Part shown: piece after piece, positions 17,232-25,090 of the stretch
Layout of the letters: each line of letters opens with the position of its first letter
Numbering within the stretch: position 1 is the stretch's first letter
Origin: Halothiobacillus sp. 35-54-62
GTDB taxonomy: Bacteria; Pseudomonadota; Gammaproteobacteria; Halothiobacillales; Halothiobacillaceae
Length of the DNA: 64,000 nucleotides
NCBI GenBank assembly: GCA_002281295.1
Contig: NCFS01000002.1
Span: 29,304 to 93,303 of the forward strand
Reading direction: 5' to 3'
Position numbers and translations under genes: made by a program
The notes under the pieces: model-generated
Database searches by the model: none
The model's input: the letters and a program-made list of their open reading frames with translations, nothing else
Told to the model about the DNA's origin: nothing

Positions 17232-19622
17232 TTAACGGGTTAGTGTCATAAAAAGCTTGGGCAGTTGTTCCGGCAGGGTTTCGATGCGGTCGATGACGGT
17301 GTATTGGCGGCCAAAAATGTCGGACACGTACTCATCGGCTTTGGGGTCGAGGCTGATGCAGTAGGTGAAAATACCGTCGCGTTCGAGTTCGTTGACCGCT
17401 TGGCGTGCGTCTTCGATCAGGGCGCGATCATCGGTCACGTCGATGTCGGCGGGTTGGCCGTCGGTCAAAATCAGCATGAGTTTTTTGTCGGCCTTGCGCT
17501 TGCTCAGGTAATGTCCGGCGTGGCGCATGGCGGCGCCCATGCGGGTGGAGTAGCCGGCTTGCATGGCGGCTAGGCGGCCTTTGACCTCGTCGTTCCAGTC
17601 CTCAGTAAAGCCTTTGATGTGCTGGTAGCGCACGTCGTGGCGGGTGTTGGAGGAGAAGCCGGCAATGGCGAGCGGATCGCCAAGTGTGTCGATCGCCCAG
17701 GCGAGCAGGGAGACGGCTTCTTGCGAGAGTTGCAGGATGGTCTGCTCTGAGCCCGCGACTTTTTCGTTGAGCGATTCGGAAAGATCCAGCACCAGACTGA
17801 CGGCGATGTCGCGTCCGGCGGTGCGGTGGCTCATGTTGATGCGCGGGTCGGGCTGGGCGCCGCCCTTGAAGTCGATCAGGGCGCGGATGGCGACATCAAG
17901 ATCAAGCTCGCTGCCTTCTTCCTGATAACGGATGCGCACTTTGTCTTGCGGTTTGAGTAAATCAAGAATGCGCTTGAGTTGTTTGGCGGTGCCGGCGTTT
18001 TTTTGCAGCAGTTGGTCGATATCAAAGGCATTGCCGCTGGGGTGCAGGGCTTCGTACACGCTGACCCAGTCGGGGCGGTAGCTTTGGCTGTTGTAATCCC
18101 ATTCGGGGTAGTGGCGCGGCGGCAGGCCGGTGATCTCGATGTCGGGTTCGATTTTGCGTTTTTCGTCGAAGGCTTCTTCTTCGTCGCCGGGTTCGATGAA
18201 TTGCCACAGTTGGCGGTTGTCGTCGCGGTAGTCGATCACGGTGTTGTCGAAATGTACCTTGGCGAGCTGGTCGCTTTGGCGGCGGGTTTTGGCGACGTAG
18301 GACAGCGCGAGGCCGGCGATATCGCGGGTCGAGGCGTTGCCCGTCGCCATGAGTTCGTGGAAACGTTCCACGAATTCACGCAGATCGGGGTCGGTGTAGC
18401 CGTGCCGGGTGTGATCCAGCGAGACGGTGCGCACGGCGCACCCTACGTTGAGCTCGCCGTAGGGTGCGCCGTGCGCACCAGCCGTTTCCAGCAGGGCGCG
18501 CGAAAGCATGGCGAGGCGATGACGCAGACAAGAGGTATTTGCCGGGTCGCAGGCGTCTTCGATGGGCTTGGGATGCAGGCCGAGGAAGATGCGGGCAAGG
18601 CCGGGGTATTCGCGCATTAGCAGGGTTTCGATGCGGCAGTCTTCAAAAAATTCGACCGCCATGCGCTGAAACGGGCTCCAGTTGTCGGCGATTTGCGGCA
18701 GGCTCCAGCGACGGTGGCCGACGATGTGGGCGAGGGTGGCGCGGTAGCGGTCGAGGCCGGAAATGCGCTCGCCGTAGGGTGCGCCATGCGCACCGTTTTC
18801 CTCATGGGTGCGCACGGCGCACCCTACGCTGATGTCCTCGTACACATCGGGCACACGAATGCCGAGCTTGTCGTAATACGGAATCGGCTTGCGCAGTTCG
18901 TCGAAGGCGGTGGAATACGGCACGAGTTGTTCGCTGTCATTCCACAGGCCGCGCAGGTAGAGATCGAGCTTGCGTTCGACATCGACAAACAGGGTGCCGT
19001 GGCGCTCGCGCTGCATCACTGCGCGGCTGTCGGCGGATTGCAGGCTGAAAAAGTCCTTTTGGCGCTCGGGGTGGTGGCGGTAGTTGCGAATGCCGTAGTC
19101 CACCCAATTTTTCAGCCCGACGAGGGCGATTTGACCGAGCAGGAAGGGCGTTTGGGCGAGAAAATCGGGCAAGCCGGGGCTGGGGAAGGTGGTGTGGTGG
19201 CCGTGAATCGAGCCGGTGGTGCGCTCCATCAAATCATTCAGGATGGCGAGATAGTCGTTGAGCTGGTCGGCGGAGGGCAGGCGACGGGCGACGGCGGCAA
19301 GGCTTTGCAGGAAGGGGAAAATGGCGGCGTTATTCGGCGAGCGTTGCAGTTTGGAGACGAGCTGCATGACGGCGGGCAGGCTGTCTTCGCCGACAGCAGT
19401 GGCAGTTGCGGGCCATTCTTCGAGAAAAATCAGCATCGGCTCGACACCGCGCCCCAGCTTGCCCAGGGCGCGGCCAGCATCAAGGTAGGCTTCAATGCCT
19501 TGCGTGCTCAGGGTGGTGATGGCTTCGGCCATGCAGGCTTCAAATACGGCATCCACCTGGGCAAAGCGGGTGTCGAGCTTGGCACGGTAGGCGAGCAGTT
19601 GTTCAGATGTGATGGCGGTCAT
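17232..19622 (-). CDS. cbbO: RuBisCO activase subunit CbbO (form II locus) with two repeat-derived insertions
   Basis: Second CbbO, 796 residues, partner of the CbbQ at 20374-21180 and presumably specific for form II RuBisCO. The C-terminal von Willebrand A domain has DLSES at residues 613-617 and LTDGQPADID. Two palindromic repeat pairs lie inside the gene, giving residues about 265-284 (VGCAVRT then GAHGAPYGE) and 382-399 (GAHGAPYGE then VGCAVRT). CbbO1 lacks these stretches at the matching places (before ISGL and after ARALL). Both insertions preserve the frame, so the protein is probably still made. The gene appears more GC-rich than cbbO1. It is cut off from cbbQ2 by a RAYT gene. Confidence 0.93.
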   Translation of the reverse strand: MTAITSEQLLAYRAKLDTRFAQVDAVFEACMAEAITTLSTQGIEAYLDAGRALGKLGRGVEPMLIFLEEWPATATAVGEDSLPAVMQLVSKLQRSPNNAAIFPFLQSLAAVARRLPSADQLNDYLAILNDLMERTTGSIHGHHTTFPSPGLPDFLAQTPFLLGQIALVGLKNWVDYGIRNYRHHPERQKDFFSLQSADSRAVMQRERHGTLFVDVERKLDLYLRGLWNDSEQLVPYSTAFDELRKPIPYYDKLGIRVPDVYEDISVGCAVRTHEENGAHGAPYGERISGLDRYRATLAHIVGHRRWSLPQIADNWSPFQRMAVEFFEDCRIETLLMREYPGLARIFLGLHPKPIEDACDPANTSCLRHRLAMLSRALLETAGAHGAPYGELNVGCAVRTVSLDHTRHGYTDPDLREFVERFHELMATGNASTRDIAGLALSYVAKTRRQSDQLAKVHFDNTVIDYRDDNRQLWQFIEPGDEEEAFDEKRKIEPDIEITGLPPRHYPEWDYNSQSYRPDWVSVYEALHPSGNAFDIDQLLQKNAGTAKQLKRILDLLKPQDKVRIRYQEEGSELDLDVAIRALIDFKGGAQPDPRINMSHRTAGRDIAVSLVLDLSESLNEKVAGSEQTILQLSQEAVSLLAWAIDTLGDPLAIAGFSSNTRHDVRYQHIKGFTEDWNDEVKGRLAAMQAGYSTRMGAAMRHAGHYLSKRKADKKLMLILTDGQPADIDVTDDRALIEDARQAVNELERDGIFTYCISLDPKADEYVSDIFGRQYTVIDRIETLPEQLPKLFMTLTR
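18426..18479. repeat. REP pair inside cbbO2 (copy 1)
   Basis: Two 22-base units in perfect inverted orientation (18426-18447 and 18458-18479) with a 10-base loop. Each unit is itself a near-palindrome of the type GGTGCGC-ACG-GCGCACC followed by CTACG. The whole 54 bases equal exactly 18 codons and encode GAHGAPYGELNVGCAVRT on the minus strand. This is the tail-inward arrangement (CTACG ends facing the loop). Confidence 0.95.
18773..18828. repeat. REP pair inside cbbO2 (copy 2)
   Basis: Two 22-base units, 18773-18794 and 18807-18828, in the opposite arrangement to the other intragenic pair: here the CGTAGGG ends point outward and the CACC/GGTG ends face the 12-base loop. The units differ at one position (ATG versus ACG centre). 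It encodes VGCAVRTHEENGAHGAPYGE in cbbO2 without breaking the frame. Confidence 0.95.
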
Positions 19623-19642
19623 GGTGTGTTTACTCGTGTGTT

Positions 19643-19696
19643 GGTGCGCGTGGCACGCCCAGCGCGGGATGATTGGTAGGGTGCGCCGTGCGCACC
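19643..19696. repeat. REP units downstream of the RAYT gene
   Basis: A degenerate unit (GGTGCGCGTGGCAC from 19643) and a good unit (GTAGGGTGCGCC followed by GTGCGCACC, 19676-19696) lie between the RAYT stop and the cbbO2 start. They may affect cbbO2 translation or message stability. Confidence 0.85.
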
Positions 19697-19700
19697 GAGC

Positions 19701-20237
19701 TCACTCACCAAAGCCGCCTTCAATGTCGCCGCCAGCAGCCCAGTCCAATGGATAGATGCCCTGCTCAACACATCGGTGAAAACTGGAGTGAACCCAATCA
19801 GCCGGGCGCTCAACGTAACCGTGCTTGACCGGGTTGCAATGAATGTAATCCATGTGCCGGGCGTAATCATTTTCATCGCGTATCAGGTGCTCCCAAAAAC
19901 GTCTTTGCCACACGCCATGTTCTTTGCGTGCGCGCATTGAATCGGACACGTGTATCTGTTCCTCTTCCAATACCACTTTTGAGACTTGGCGCTTAATCAT
20001 GCCCCAACGTGCGCCGTAGTTGGCATCGCCCACGGGTAGCGTCCACAGGGTATGAATGTGATCGGGTAAAACAACGACAGCATCGATCTTGAAGGGCTTG
20101 GCTTGGCGCACGGTTCTGAATGCCGTTCGCAAAGCATCTAAAACACACGCACGCATGAGTATCGGACGGCGACGCTGTGTAACTACGGTGAAAAAATAAG
20201 TCGCGCCGCCTGCATTTGCTCGTCGATAGTTGGGCAT
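19701..20237 (-). CDS. REP-associated tyrosine transposase (RAYT, Y1/HUH family)
   Basis: A 178-residue single-strand DNA transposase of the IS200/IS605-like Y1 superfamily. The HUH motif is His60-Ile-His62 in LPDHIHTLWTLP and the catalytic Tyr is probably Tyr131 in MDYIHCNPVKHGYV. RAYTs bind and cleave REP palindromes and are thought to spread them, but are usually kept as single chromosomal genes rather than moving as insertion sequences. ATG 20237 is chosen because the upstream ATG 20264 lies inside a REP unit. The gene is flanked by REP units on both sides and lies between cbbQ2 and cbbO2 in the same direction, so it interrupts an operon. Confidence 0.93.
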   Translation of the reverse strand: MPNYRRANAGGATYFFTVVTQRRRPILMRACVLDALRTAFRTVRQAKPFKIDAVVVLPDHIHTLWTLPVGDANYGARWGMIKRQVSKVVLEEEQIHVSDSMRARKEHGVWQRRFWEHLIRDENDYARHMDYIHCNPVKHGYVERPADWVHSSFHRCVEQGIYPLDWAAGGDIEGGFGE

Positions 20238-20255
20238 GGAGTTCAAACTCTTATT

Positions 20256-20362
20256 GGTGCGCATGGCGCACCCTACAATTGATCCGGCACGATTAACCCA
20301 TGAAACCGTAGGGTGCGATAGGCGTACCTTTTAGCCACGTCGGTGCGCACGGCGCACCCTAC
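20256..20362. repeat. Cluster of three REP units upstream of the RAYT gene
   Basis: Unit one (GGTGCGCATGGCGCACC then CTAC) is at 20256-20276, a degenerate inverted unit (CGTAGGGTGCGATAGGCGTACC family, 20307-20328) follows, and a third unit (GGTGCGCACGGCGCACC then CTAC) is at 20342-20362, eleven bases from the cbbQ2 stop. They fill most of the cbbQ2-RAYT spacer. Confidence 0.9.
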
Positions 20363-20373
20363 CGTTAACTAGC

Positions 20374-21180
20374 TCACACAGCAAAGGTCGCATCGATGGC
20401 GTGTTCCAGCGTGTCGCGGATGTCGGCATCGTCGGTAATCGGCTGCACCAGCGCCATGCGGCAGGCATCGTGCGGGTGGATGCCGTCTTTAATCAGTGTG
20501 GCCGCGTAGACCAGCAAGCGGGTGGAGATGCCTTCGTCCAAGCCGTGGCCTTTCAGGTTGCGCGCGGTATGGCCGATTTTGACCAGCTTGGCGGCAGTGA
20601 CTTCATCCAGACCGGTTTCCTTGGCCAGAATGCTGGTTTCCAGTTCCGCCGTGGGGTAGTCGAAGGCAAAGCCGGTGAAGCGTTGCTTGGTGGACTGCTT
20701 CAAATCCTTCATCAGGTTTTGGTAGCCGGGGTTGTAGGAGATGACGAGTTGAAAATCCGGGTGCGCTTCGATCAGCTCGCCTTTTTTGTCCAGCGGCAGG
20801 GTGCGGCGGTGGTCGGTGAGCGGGTGAATCACCACGGTGGTGTCCTGGCGCGCTTCGACGATTTCATCCAGATAGCAAATCGCGCCGATGCGGGCGGCGG
20901 TGGTGAGCGGGCCATCCAGCCAGCGCGTGCCGTTGGCATCGAGCAGATAGCGCCCCACCAAATCCGAAGCCGTCATATCTTCATTACAGGCTACGGTGAT
21001 CAGCGGCTTGTTCAGCTTCCAGGCCATGTATTCGACAAAGCGCGACTTGCCGCAGCCGGTCGGGCCTTTGACCATGACCGGCAATTTGTTGCGGTAGGCG
21101 GCCTCGTACAGCGCAACTTCTTTGCCTTGTTGCTGATAGAACGGTTCTTTGCGGACGATGTACTGGTCTTTGTCGATCAT
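20374..21180 (-). CDS. cbbQ: RuBisCO activase AAA+ ATPase CbbQ (form II locus)
   Basis: Second CbbQ, 268 residues, with Walker A GPTGCGKS at residues 39-46, Walker B CYLDE near 103 and the same [22 protein letters not shown] core as CbbQ1. It powers removal of inhibitory sugar phosphates, here presumably from the form II enzyme encoded by cbbM 289 bases upstream. GAGAG precedes ATG 21180. A REP pair and a tandem hairpin repeat separate it from cbbM, and REP units plus a RAYT gene separate it from cbbO2, so its stoichiometry with both neighbours may be set by RNA structure. Confidence 0.96.
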   Translation of the reverse strand: MIDKDQYIVRKEPFYQQQGKEVALYEAAYRNKLPVMVKGPTGCGKSRFVEYMAWKLNKPLITVACNEDMTASDLVGRYLLDANGTRWLDGPLTTAARIGAICYLDEIVEARQDTTVVIHPLTDHRRTLPLDKKGELIEAHPDFQLVISYNPGYQNLMKDLKQSTKQRFTGFAFDYPTAELETSILAKETGLDEVTAAKLVKIGHTARNLKGHGLDEGISTRLLVYAATLIKDGIHPHDACRMALVQPITDDADIRDTLEHAIDATFAV

Positions 21181-21191
21181 GGTCTAACTCT

Positions 21192-21241
21192 CGTAGGGTG
21201 CGCCACGCGCACCATGAATGCAGTGCGCAGGCGCACCCTAC
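21192..21241. repeat. REP pair between cbbM and cbbQ2
   Basis: Inverted units at 21192-21213 (CGTAGGGTGCGCC then ACGCGCACC) and 21222-21241 (AGTGCGCAGGCGCACC then CTAC) with an 8-base loop. It lies immediately upstream of the cbbQ2 ribosome site, on the transcript expected to run from cbbM. Confidence 0.92.
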
Positions 21242-21324
21242 TAAAAAGGCTGTTCGGTATCGGCAGCTTGGCGATAAACACCGGCGGGGTGCGTATGGCC
21301 AAGCGGGCGGGTTGAAAATCCCCC

Positions 21325-21416
21325 TCAATCCCCCTTTTTCAAAGGGGGAGGAAAGGCCGCTAATGCCTTCTCAATCCCCCTTTTTCAAAGGGGGAAGAAA
21401 GAACGCTAATGCCTTT
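21325..21416. repeat. Two tandem 46-base hairpin repeats downstream of cbbM
   Basis: Units 21325-21370 and 21371-21416 match at 42 of 46 positions. Each holds a hairpin CCCCCTTT-TTC-AAAGGGGG (8-bp stem, e.g. 21330-21337 with 21341-21348). They lie about 55 bases after the cbbM stop and could protect the 3' end of cbbM mRNA or terminate part of transcription. Similar CCCCC/GGGGG hairpin repeats are common in bacterial genomes and differ from the REP family nearby. Confidence 0.9.
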
Positions 21417-21469
21417 AGATCAAGGCGGCGGCCTTTCAATGAGGAGGGGGTCAATCAGTTCGGCATCAA

Positions 21470-22852
21470 TTATTTATGAACGCCGAGCTTCTCGCGCCAG
21501 CCTGGGTAAATCTTGTCGGCGTCGCCTGGGAAGGATTCGAACGCGCGTGCGAATTCCTTGTGCTCCTTGGCGAACTCGATGGGATCGGCACCAGCTTTCC
21601 AGCACTCATACGATTGACGCAAGGAGATTGCGCCCGCCGCTGGGCTGTCGATGTGGCCGTAAGAACCGCCGCCAGAGGTGTTGATGACGTTGCCGTGGCC
21701 GAGGTTTTCGAAGAAACCTGGCAGACGCAGTGCGTTCATACCGCCGGAGATGATTGGGGTGGTGGGCTTCATGCCGTACCACTTCTGGAAGTAGACAGGA
21801 CCCTGGCACTCGTCGCGCTCAATCATGTAGGCGATGATTTTGTCATCGTTCTCGCCTTCCATTTTGCCGTAGCCCATCGTACCCACATGGATACCCGAAG
21901 CCCCTTGCAAACGGGAGATTTTCGCCAACACAAACGCGGTGTAACCCCGCTTGGCCGATGGCGAGGTAATCATGCCGTGACCGGCGCGGTGGTAGTGCAG
22001 GTACTGGTTTGGGTATTGACGACGTGCGGTGGTAATCATGCCAGGACCGCCAACAAAGCCATCAACCAAGAACGCGAGCTTGTCCGCGTCAGGACCAAAG
22101 GTTTCAAGCGCGTAGTCGGCACGCGCCAGCATTTCGTAGTGGTCGTCAGCGGTGATGTTCATGGAGAACAGCTTGGCTTGACCGGTTTCGTCTTGCGCAC
22201 GCTTCATGGCGTCATACACGAGGGGCAGAACTTTCTTCAGCGGGCAGAACACCTGGTTGCCTTGTGGCTCGTCGTTCTTGATGAAGTCGCCGCCCAACCA
22301 GAACTGGTAGGCCGCTGCCGCGAACGGCTCGGGACGCAAGCCGAGTTTTGGCTTGATGATGGTGCCGGCAATGTAGCCGCCGTTGACCACTGGGCGGCCA
22401 AGAATGCGCCACATATCTGAGATGTCCTTGGAGGGACCGTCAAACAACTGGATGGCGCGCTCTGGGAAATAGATGTCGTGAATTTTGGCGTGTTCGATGT
22501 CGCCCATGCCTTGGTTGTTACCAATGATCAGGGTCAGGATCGACACCATCATCATGCGACCGTCGATCACGTTACGGTCGAACAAATCCATCGGATAGGC
22601 AATGCGCATATCTTCGGTGGCTTCGTCGATGTAGTACACCAGCGCGTCAACACCCTTGGTGAAGTCGTCGGTGGTGGATACTTCAACGTTGGTACCGGTG
22701 GATGACTCGGCGGCAAAGTGCGCGGCGCAGGTCAAAAAGCTGCCGAAACCCGGCTTTTGCTTCATTTTGTAGGCAACGAGAATGTGCTTGCCACCGGCGA
22801 TCAGGTCTTCTTCTTTCAGACTCAGATCGGCGTAACGATTGGATTGGTCCAT
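21470..22852 (-). CDS. cbbM: RuBisCO form II large subunit
   Basis: Form II RuBisCO works as large-subunit oligomers without small subunits and usually serves at high CO2 or low O2 because of its low specificity. The 460-residue protein has Lys167 in [14 protein letters not shown], the carbamylated Lys192 with Asp194 and Glu195 ([11 protein letters not shown]), [10 protein letters not shown] and loop-6 [16 protein letters not shown] precedes ATG 22852. It is divergent from its own cbbR (22981). Together with the form IA enzyme it would let the cell fix carbon over a wide range of CO2 and O2 levels. Confidence 0.98.
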   Translation of the reverse strand: MDQSNRYADLSLKEEDLIAGGKHILVAYKMKQKPGFGSFLTCAAHFAAESSTGTNVEVSTTDDFTKGVDALVYYIDEATEDMRIAYPMDLFDRNVIDGRMMMVSILTLIIGNNQGMGDIEHAKIHDIYFPERAIQLFDGPSKDISDMWRILGRPVVNGGYIAGTIIKPKLGLRPEPFAAAAYQFWLGGDFIKNDEPQGNQVFCPLKKVLPLVYDAMKRAQDETGQAKLFSMNITADDHYEMLARADYALETFGPDADKLAFLVDGFVGGPGMITTARRQYPNQYLHYHRAGHGMITSPSAKRGYTAFVLAKISRLQGASGIHVGTMGYGKMEGENDDKIIAYMIERDECQGPVYFQKWYGMKPTTPIISGGMNALRLPGFFENLGHGNVINTSGGGSYGHIDSPAAGAISLRQSYECWKAGADPIEFAKEHKEFARAFESFPGDADKIYPGWREKLGVHK

Positions 22853-22958
22853 GGTGCTCTCCTGGTAAGGTTGAAAATTTCAGGGCTGTTCCTGAATAAA
22901 GCACGGCTACTTTAAGAGGGGATATGTATAATTAATAATCAATTGTTTTTAGACTTAA

Positions 22959-22976
22959 CATAAGTTGGAGCTTATG
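22959..22976. promoter_or_regulatory. Inverted repeat in the cbbM/cbbR2 spacer
   Basis: CATAAG (22959-22964) and CTTATG (22971-22976) flank TTGGAG, directly before the cbbR2 ATG and overlapping its ribosome site. With the AT-rich stretch TATAATTAATAATCAATT at 22927-22944 it makes up the 128-base divergent control region. It is a candidate CbbR autoregulatory site. Confidence 0.5.
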
Positions 22977-22980
22977 CATT

Positions 22981-23904
22981 ATGCGCCGGTTAACGATGCG
23001 TCAGTTGGTGGTGTTTGAGGCCGTTGCACGGCATTTGTCGTTTAGCAAAGCGGCGTTAGAACTTCATTTGAGCCAGCCTGCGGTGTCGATGCAGGTGCGG
23101 CAAATCGAATCATTTATTGGCTTGCCGCTCACCGAGCAAGTCGGTAAAAAGATTTTTCTCACCGAGGCGGGGCGCATTGTGTTTCACGCCAGTAATAATA
23201 TTGCGGCGCAGCTCAATGATTTAGGCCATGCCCTCACGCGGCTTAAAGGGGCGGAAGAGGGCCTGTTTCGGATTGCCGTTACCTCTACGGTGAATGCGGT
23301 GGCTACCGATATTTTGGCGGGCTTTCGGGGCGAGCACCCCAAGGTTTCGATTCATCTTCAAGTGTCTAATCGTGCTGAAGTCTTGGCGTTATTGGCAGAA
23401 AACCAGATTGATTTAGCCATTATGGGGCAGGTGCCTGAGGGCTTGGGTTTGACGGCTACCCGCTTTATGGCGAACCCGCTCGTGGTGATTGCGCCACCCG
23501 ATCACCGGTGGGCGCAGAGAATTACCATTCCAATTCATGCATTGGCAGAGGAGCCATTTGTCGAGCGTGAAGAGGGCTCGGGCACGCAAGGCGCGATGGA
23601 GCGGTTTTTTGCGGCTAAGCATTTGAACATCAATCGAAGTATGGTGATGACAAGTAATGAAGCCATTAAAATGGCCGTGCAAGCCAAGCTGGGCTTAGGC
23701 ATTATTTCTCAGCAAACGCTTGAAATGGAACTGATGCTGAATCGGTTGATCGTGCTGCCGGTCGAGGGTTTCCCGATTATGCGACATTGGTATGTGGTGC
23801 ACCGCGCCAATAAACTGCTTTCACCGATTGCTCAAGCGTTTAAAGATTTTTTGCTTACGCGGGCAACCCCAAGTGAACCGGCCTCCCTTACCAGCCCCGC
23901 TTAG
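22981..23904 (+). CDS. cbbR: LysR-type regulator CbbR, divergent from cbbM
   Basis: LysR-family regulator of 307 residues. The N-terminus (RRLTMRQLVVFEAVARHLSF, then AALELHLSQPAVSMQVRQIE) is the usual CbbR helix-turn-helix, followed by the periplasmic-binding-like effector domain. Divergent placement next to cbbM makes the form II operon its likely target, while the CbbR at 15855 serves the form I operon. GGAG at 22967-22970 precedes ATG 22981; the in-frame ATG at 22996 is an alternative start. Confidence 0.9.
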   Translation: MRRLTMRQLVVFEAVARHLSFSKAALELHLSQPAVSMQVRQIESFIGLPLTEQVGKKIFLTEAGRIVFHASNNIAAQLNDLGHALTRLKGAEEGLFRIAVTSTVNAVATDILAGFRGEHPKVSIHLQVSNRAEVLALLAENQIDLAIMGQVPEGLGLTATRFMANPLVVIAPPDHRWAQRITIPIHALAEEPFVEREEGSGTQGAMERFFAAKHLNINRSMVMTSNEAIKMAVQAKLGLGIISQQTLEMELMLNRLIVLPVEGFPIMRHWYVVHRANKLLSPIAQAFKDFLLTRATPSEPASLTSPA

Positions 23905-23916
23905 GATAAACGGGGT

Positions 23917-24207
23917 TTAGCGCCCACCGCCATAGCGCCGCTGTGAACCTGTGCCCAAGCTGCCGCCTGAATGGTTGCTAGAGGCATTGCCCCTGTTGCG
24001 TTGGCCTGCACCGGCACCCATGCCGGATTCGGTTCGGCTGCGGTTTTGGTTATTTAAGCGCTCAAAATCTGCGGCGGTTGGTGTTTGCCGAGTTTGCGTT
24101 TGAGTGTGCTCTTGGACGGTGGATTGTACCGGTGCCGTTTCGGCGTAGCTTAGCGTGCTGATAGATAGCACAAAGCCGCTGAGCAGTATTTTTTGTAATG
24201 AGTGCAT
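23917..24207 (-). CDS. Small secreted Gln/Asn/Ser/Gly-rich protein
   Basis: A 96-residue protein with a signal peptide ending near residue 22 (STLSYA), a Thr/Gln-rich middle (EHTQTQTRQTPT) and a low-complexity Gly/Ser/Asn/Arg tail ending RRYGGGR. AGAGGGGAA precedes ATG 24207. I recognise no family. The composition suggests an exported, disordered protein, perhaps envelope-associated. Its stop is 13 bases from the cbbR2 stop on the opposite strand, with no clear terminator between. Confidence 0.65.
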   Translation of the reverse strand: MHSLQKILLSGFVLSISTLSYAETAPVQSTVQEHTQTQTRQTPTAADFERLNNQNRSRTESGMGAGAGQRNRGNASSNHSGGSLGTGSQRRYGGGR

Positions 24208-24317
24208 AGGTTCCCCTCTGAATAAAATGGAATGCAGGCAGTTTGCCTTGCACCCATTGCGCGTCTATTGCGGGTTTGTAACGAGGTGTTACGGTGGGTA
24301 AACCCCGCGAGCCGGGC

Positions 24318-25043
24318 TTATAGGTTGCTCATGCCCCAGCGTTTGAGCTCGGCTTGGTGTGTGCGCCAAGTGGGCATGAACTGATCCATTAAGCCGTAAA
24401 AGCGGGCGTTGTGGCCCCGCTCCCAAAGGTGCGTTAATTCATGCACCAGCACTAAATCAATGCAGGCCTGCGGCATTCTCGCGAGCTCTAAGTTAATCCA
24501 GATGCGCTGATCTTTGATATTGCAGCTGCCCCAGCGCGTTTTCATGTGTTTAATGCCGATAAAATGGGCGGTAACCCCTATTTTTTCCGACCAGAAAGGC
24601 AGCCGTTCCTTTAGAACGCCTGCCAGCTCAGCGCGCCAATGGGCATGAATGCGAGCCCGAATTTGCTCGGGTTCAAGCGGGATTTTGCTTTTGATATGCA
24701 TTACCCCTGCAATGCAAATTAATTGATTATGCAGGGCGTTGGGCTGGATGTTTAGGGTATGCGGCTCGCCCAAAACATGCAGCGTTTGCCCGTGCATCAC
24801 GCGGGCCTCTGGGGCGGAGGGGGCTTGATTGGCTAGTCGGCCTTGATTTTTAAGAATCCAGGCGTGATTTTGTTTAATCAGCGCGTGGATCATGCGCATT
24901 GGCAAGTTGAATGGGGCGTTCACGGTGATTTTGCCATCCGGCGGGCGCACGCGCAGATAGGCGCGCTTGATTGGTTTGCGCGTTAATTCAAACGCAAACC
25001 CTAGCTCGGGCAAAAATTCCTGAGAAACCAGCACGTTATCCAT
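24318..25043 (-). CDS. YgjP-like (M48-type) metallopeptidase
   Basis: A 241-residue protein of the YgjP/DUF45 family. The zinc motif HELTHLWERGHNARFY near the C-terminus provides the HExxH histidines and catalytic Glu, and TRWGSCN precedes it as usual for the family. The substrate is unknown. The start is uncertain: ATG 25043 gives MDNVLVSQEF, while an in-frame TTG at 25070 is closer to pepA; neither has a clear ribosome site. It follows pepA closely and is probably co-transcribed with that aminopeptidase gene. Confidence 0.85.
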   Translation of the reverse strand: MDNVLVSQEFLPELGFAFELTRKPIKRAYLRVRPPDGKITVNAPFNLPMRMIHALIKQNHAWILKNQGRLANQAPSAPEARVMHGQTLHVLGEPHTLNIQPNALHNQLICIAGVMHIKSKIPLEPEQIRARIHAHWRAELAGVLKERLPFWSEKIGVTAHFIGIKHMKTRWGSCNIKDQRIWINLELARMPQACIDLVLVHELTHLWERGHNARFYGLMDQFMPTWRTHQAELKRWGMSNL

Positions 25044-25090
25044 GGGCGTTCTGCTCGAACGATGGCGCAACCATAAACGAGTAGGCTAAC

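Noticed and set aside
17232..19622. cbbO2 as a pseudogene
   Set aside because: Although it contains two repeat insertions, the reading frame is intact to the normal C-terminus and the metal site DLSES is kept.
18693..19679. Long open frame (328 codons) antisense to cbbO2
   Set aside because: It mirrors the GC-rich cbbO2 coding strand; its apparent GAHGAPYAD peptide comes from the palindromic repeat. No family features.
18426..21241. CRISPR array as an explanation for the repeated palindromes
   Set aside because: Units are irregularly spaced, occur in both orientations, lie inside genes, and no cas genes are present; a RAYT next to them explains them better.
21476..22420. Open frame of 314 codons antisense to cbbM, and a 304-codon one antisense to cbbQ2 (20401-21315)
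   Set aside because: Both are reverse-strand shadows of well-supported genes with high GC and no domains.
10416..23904. Carboxysome locus
   Set aside because: No shell or carbonic anhydrase genes flank either RuBisCO; both loci carry cbbQ-cbbO instead.
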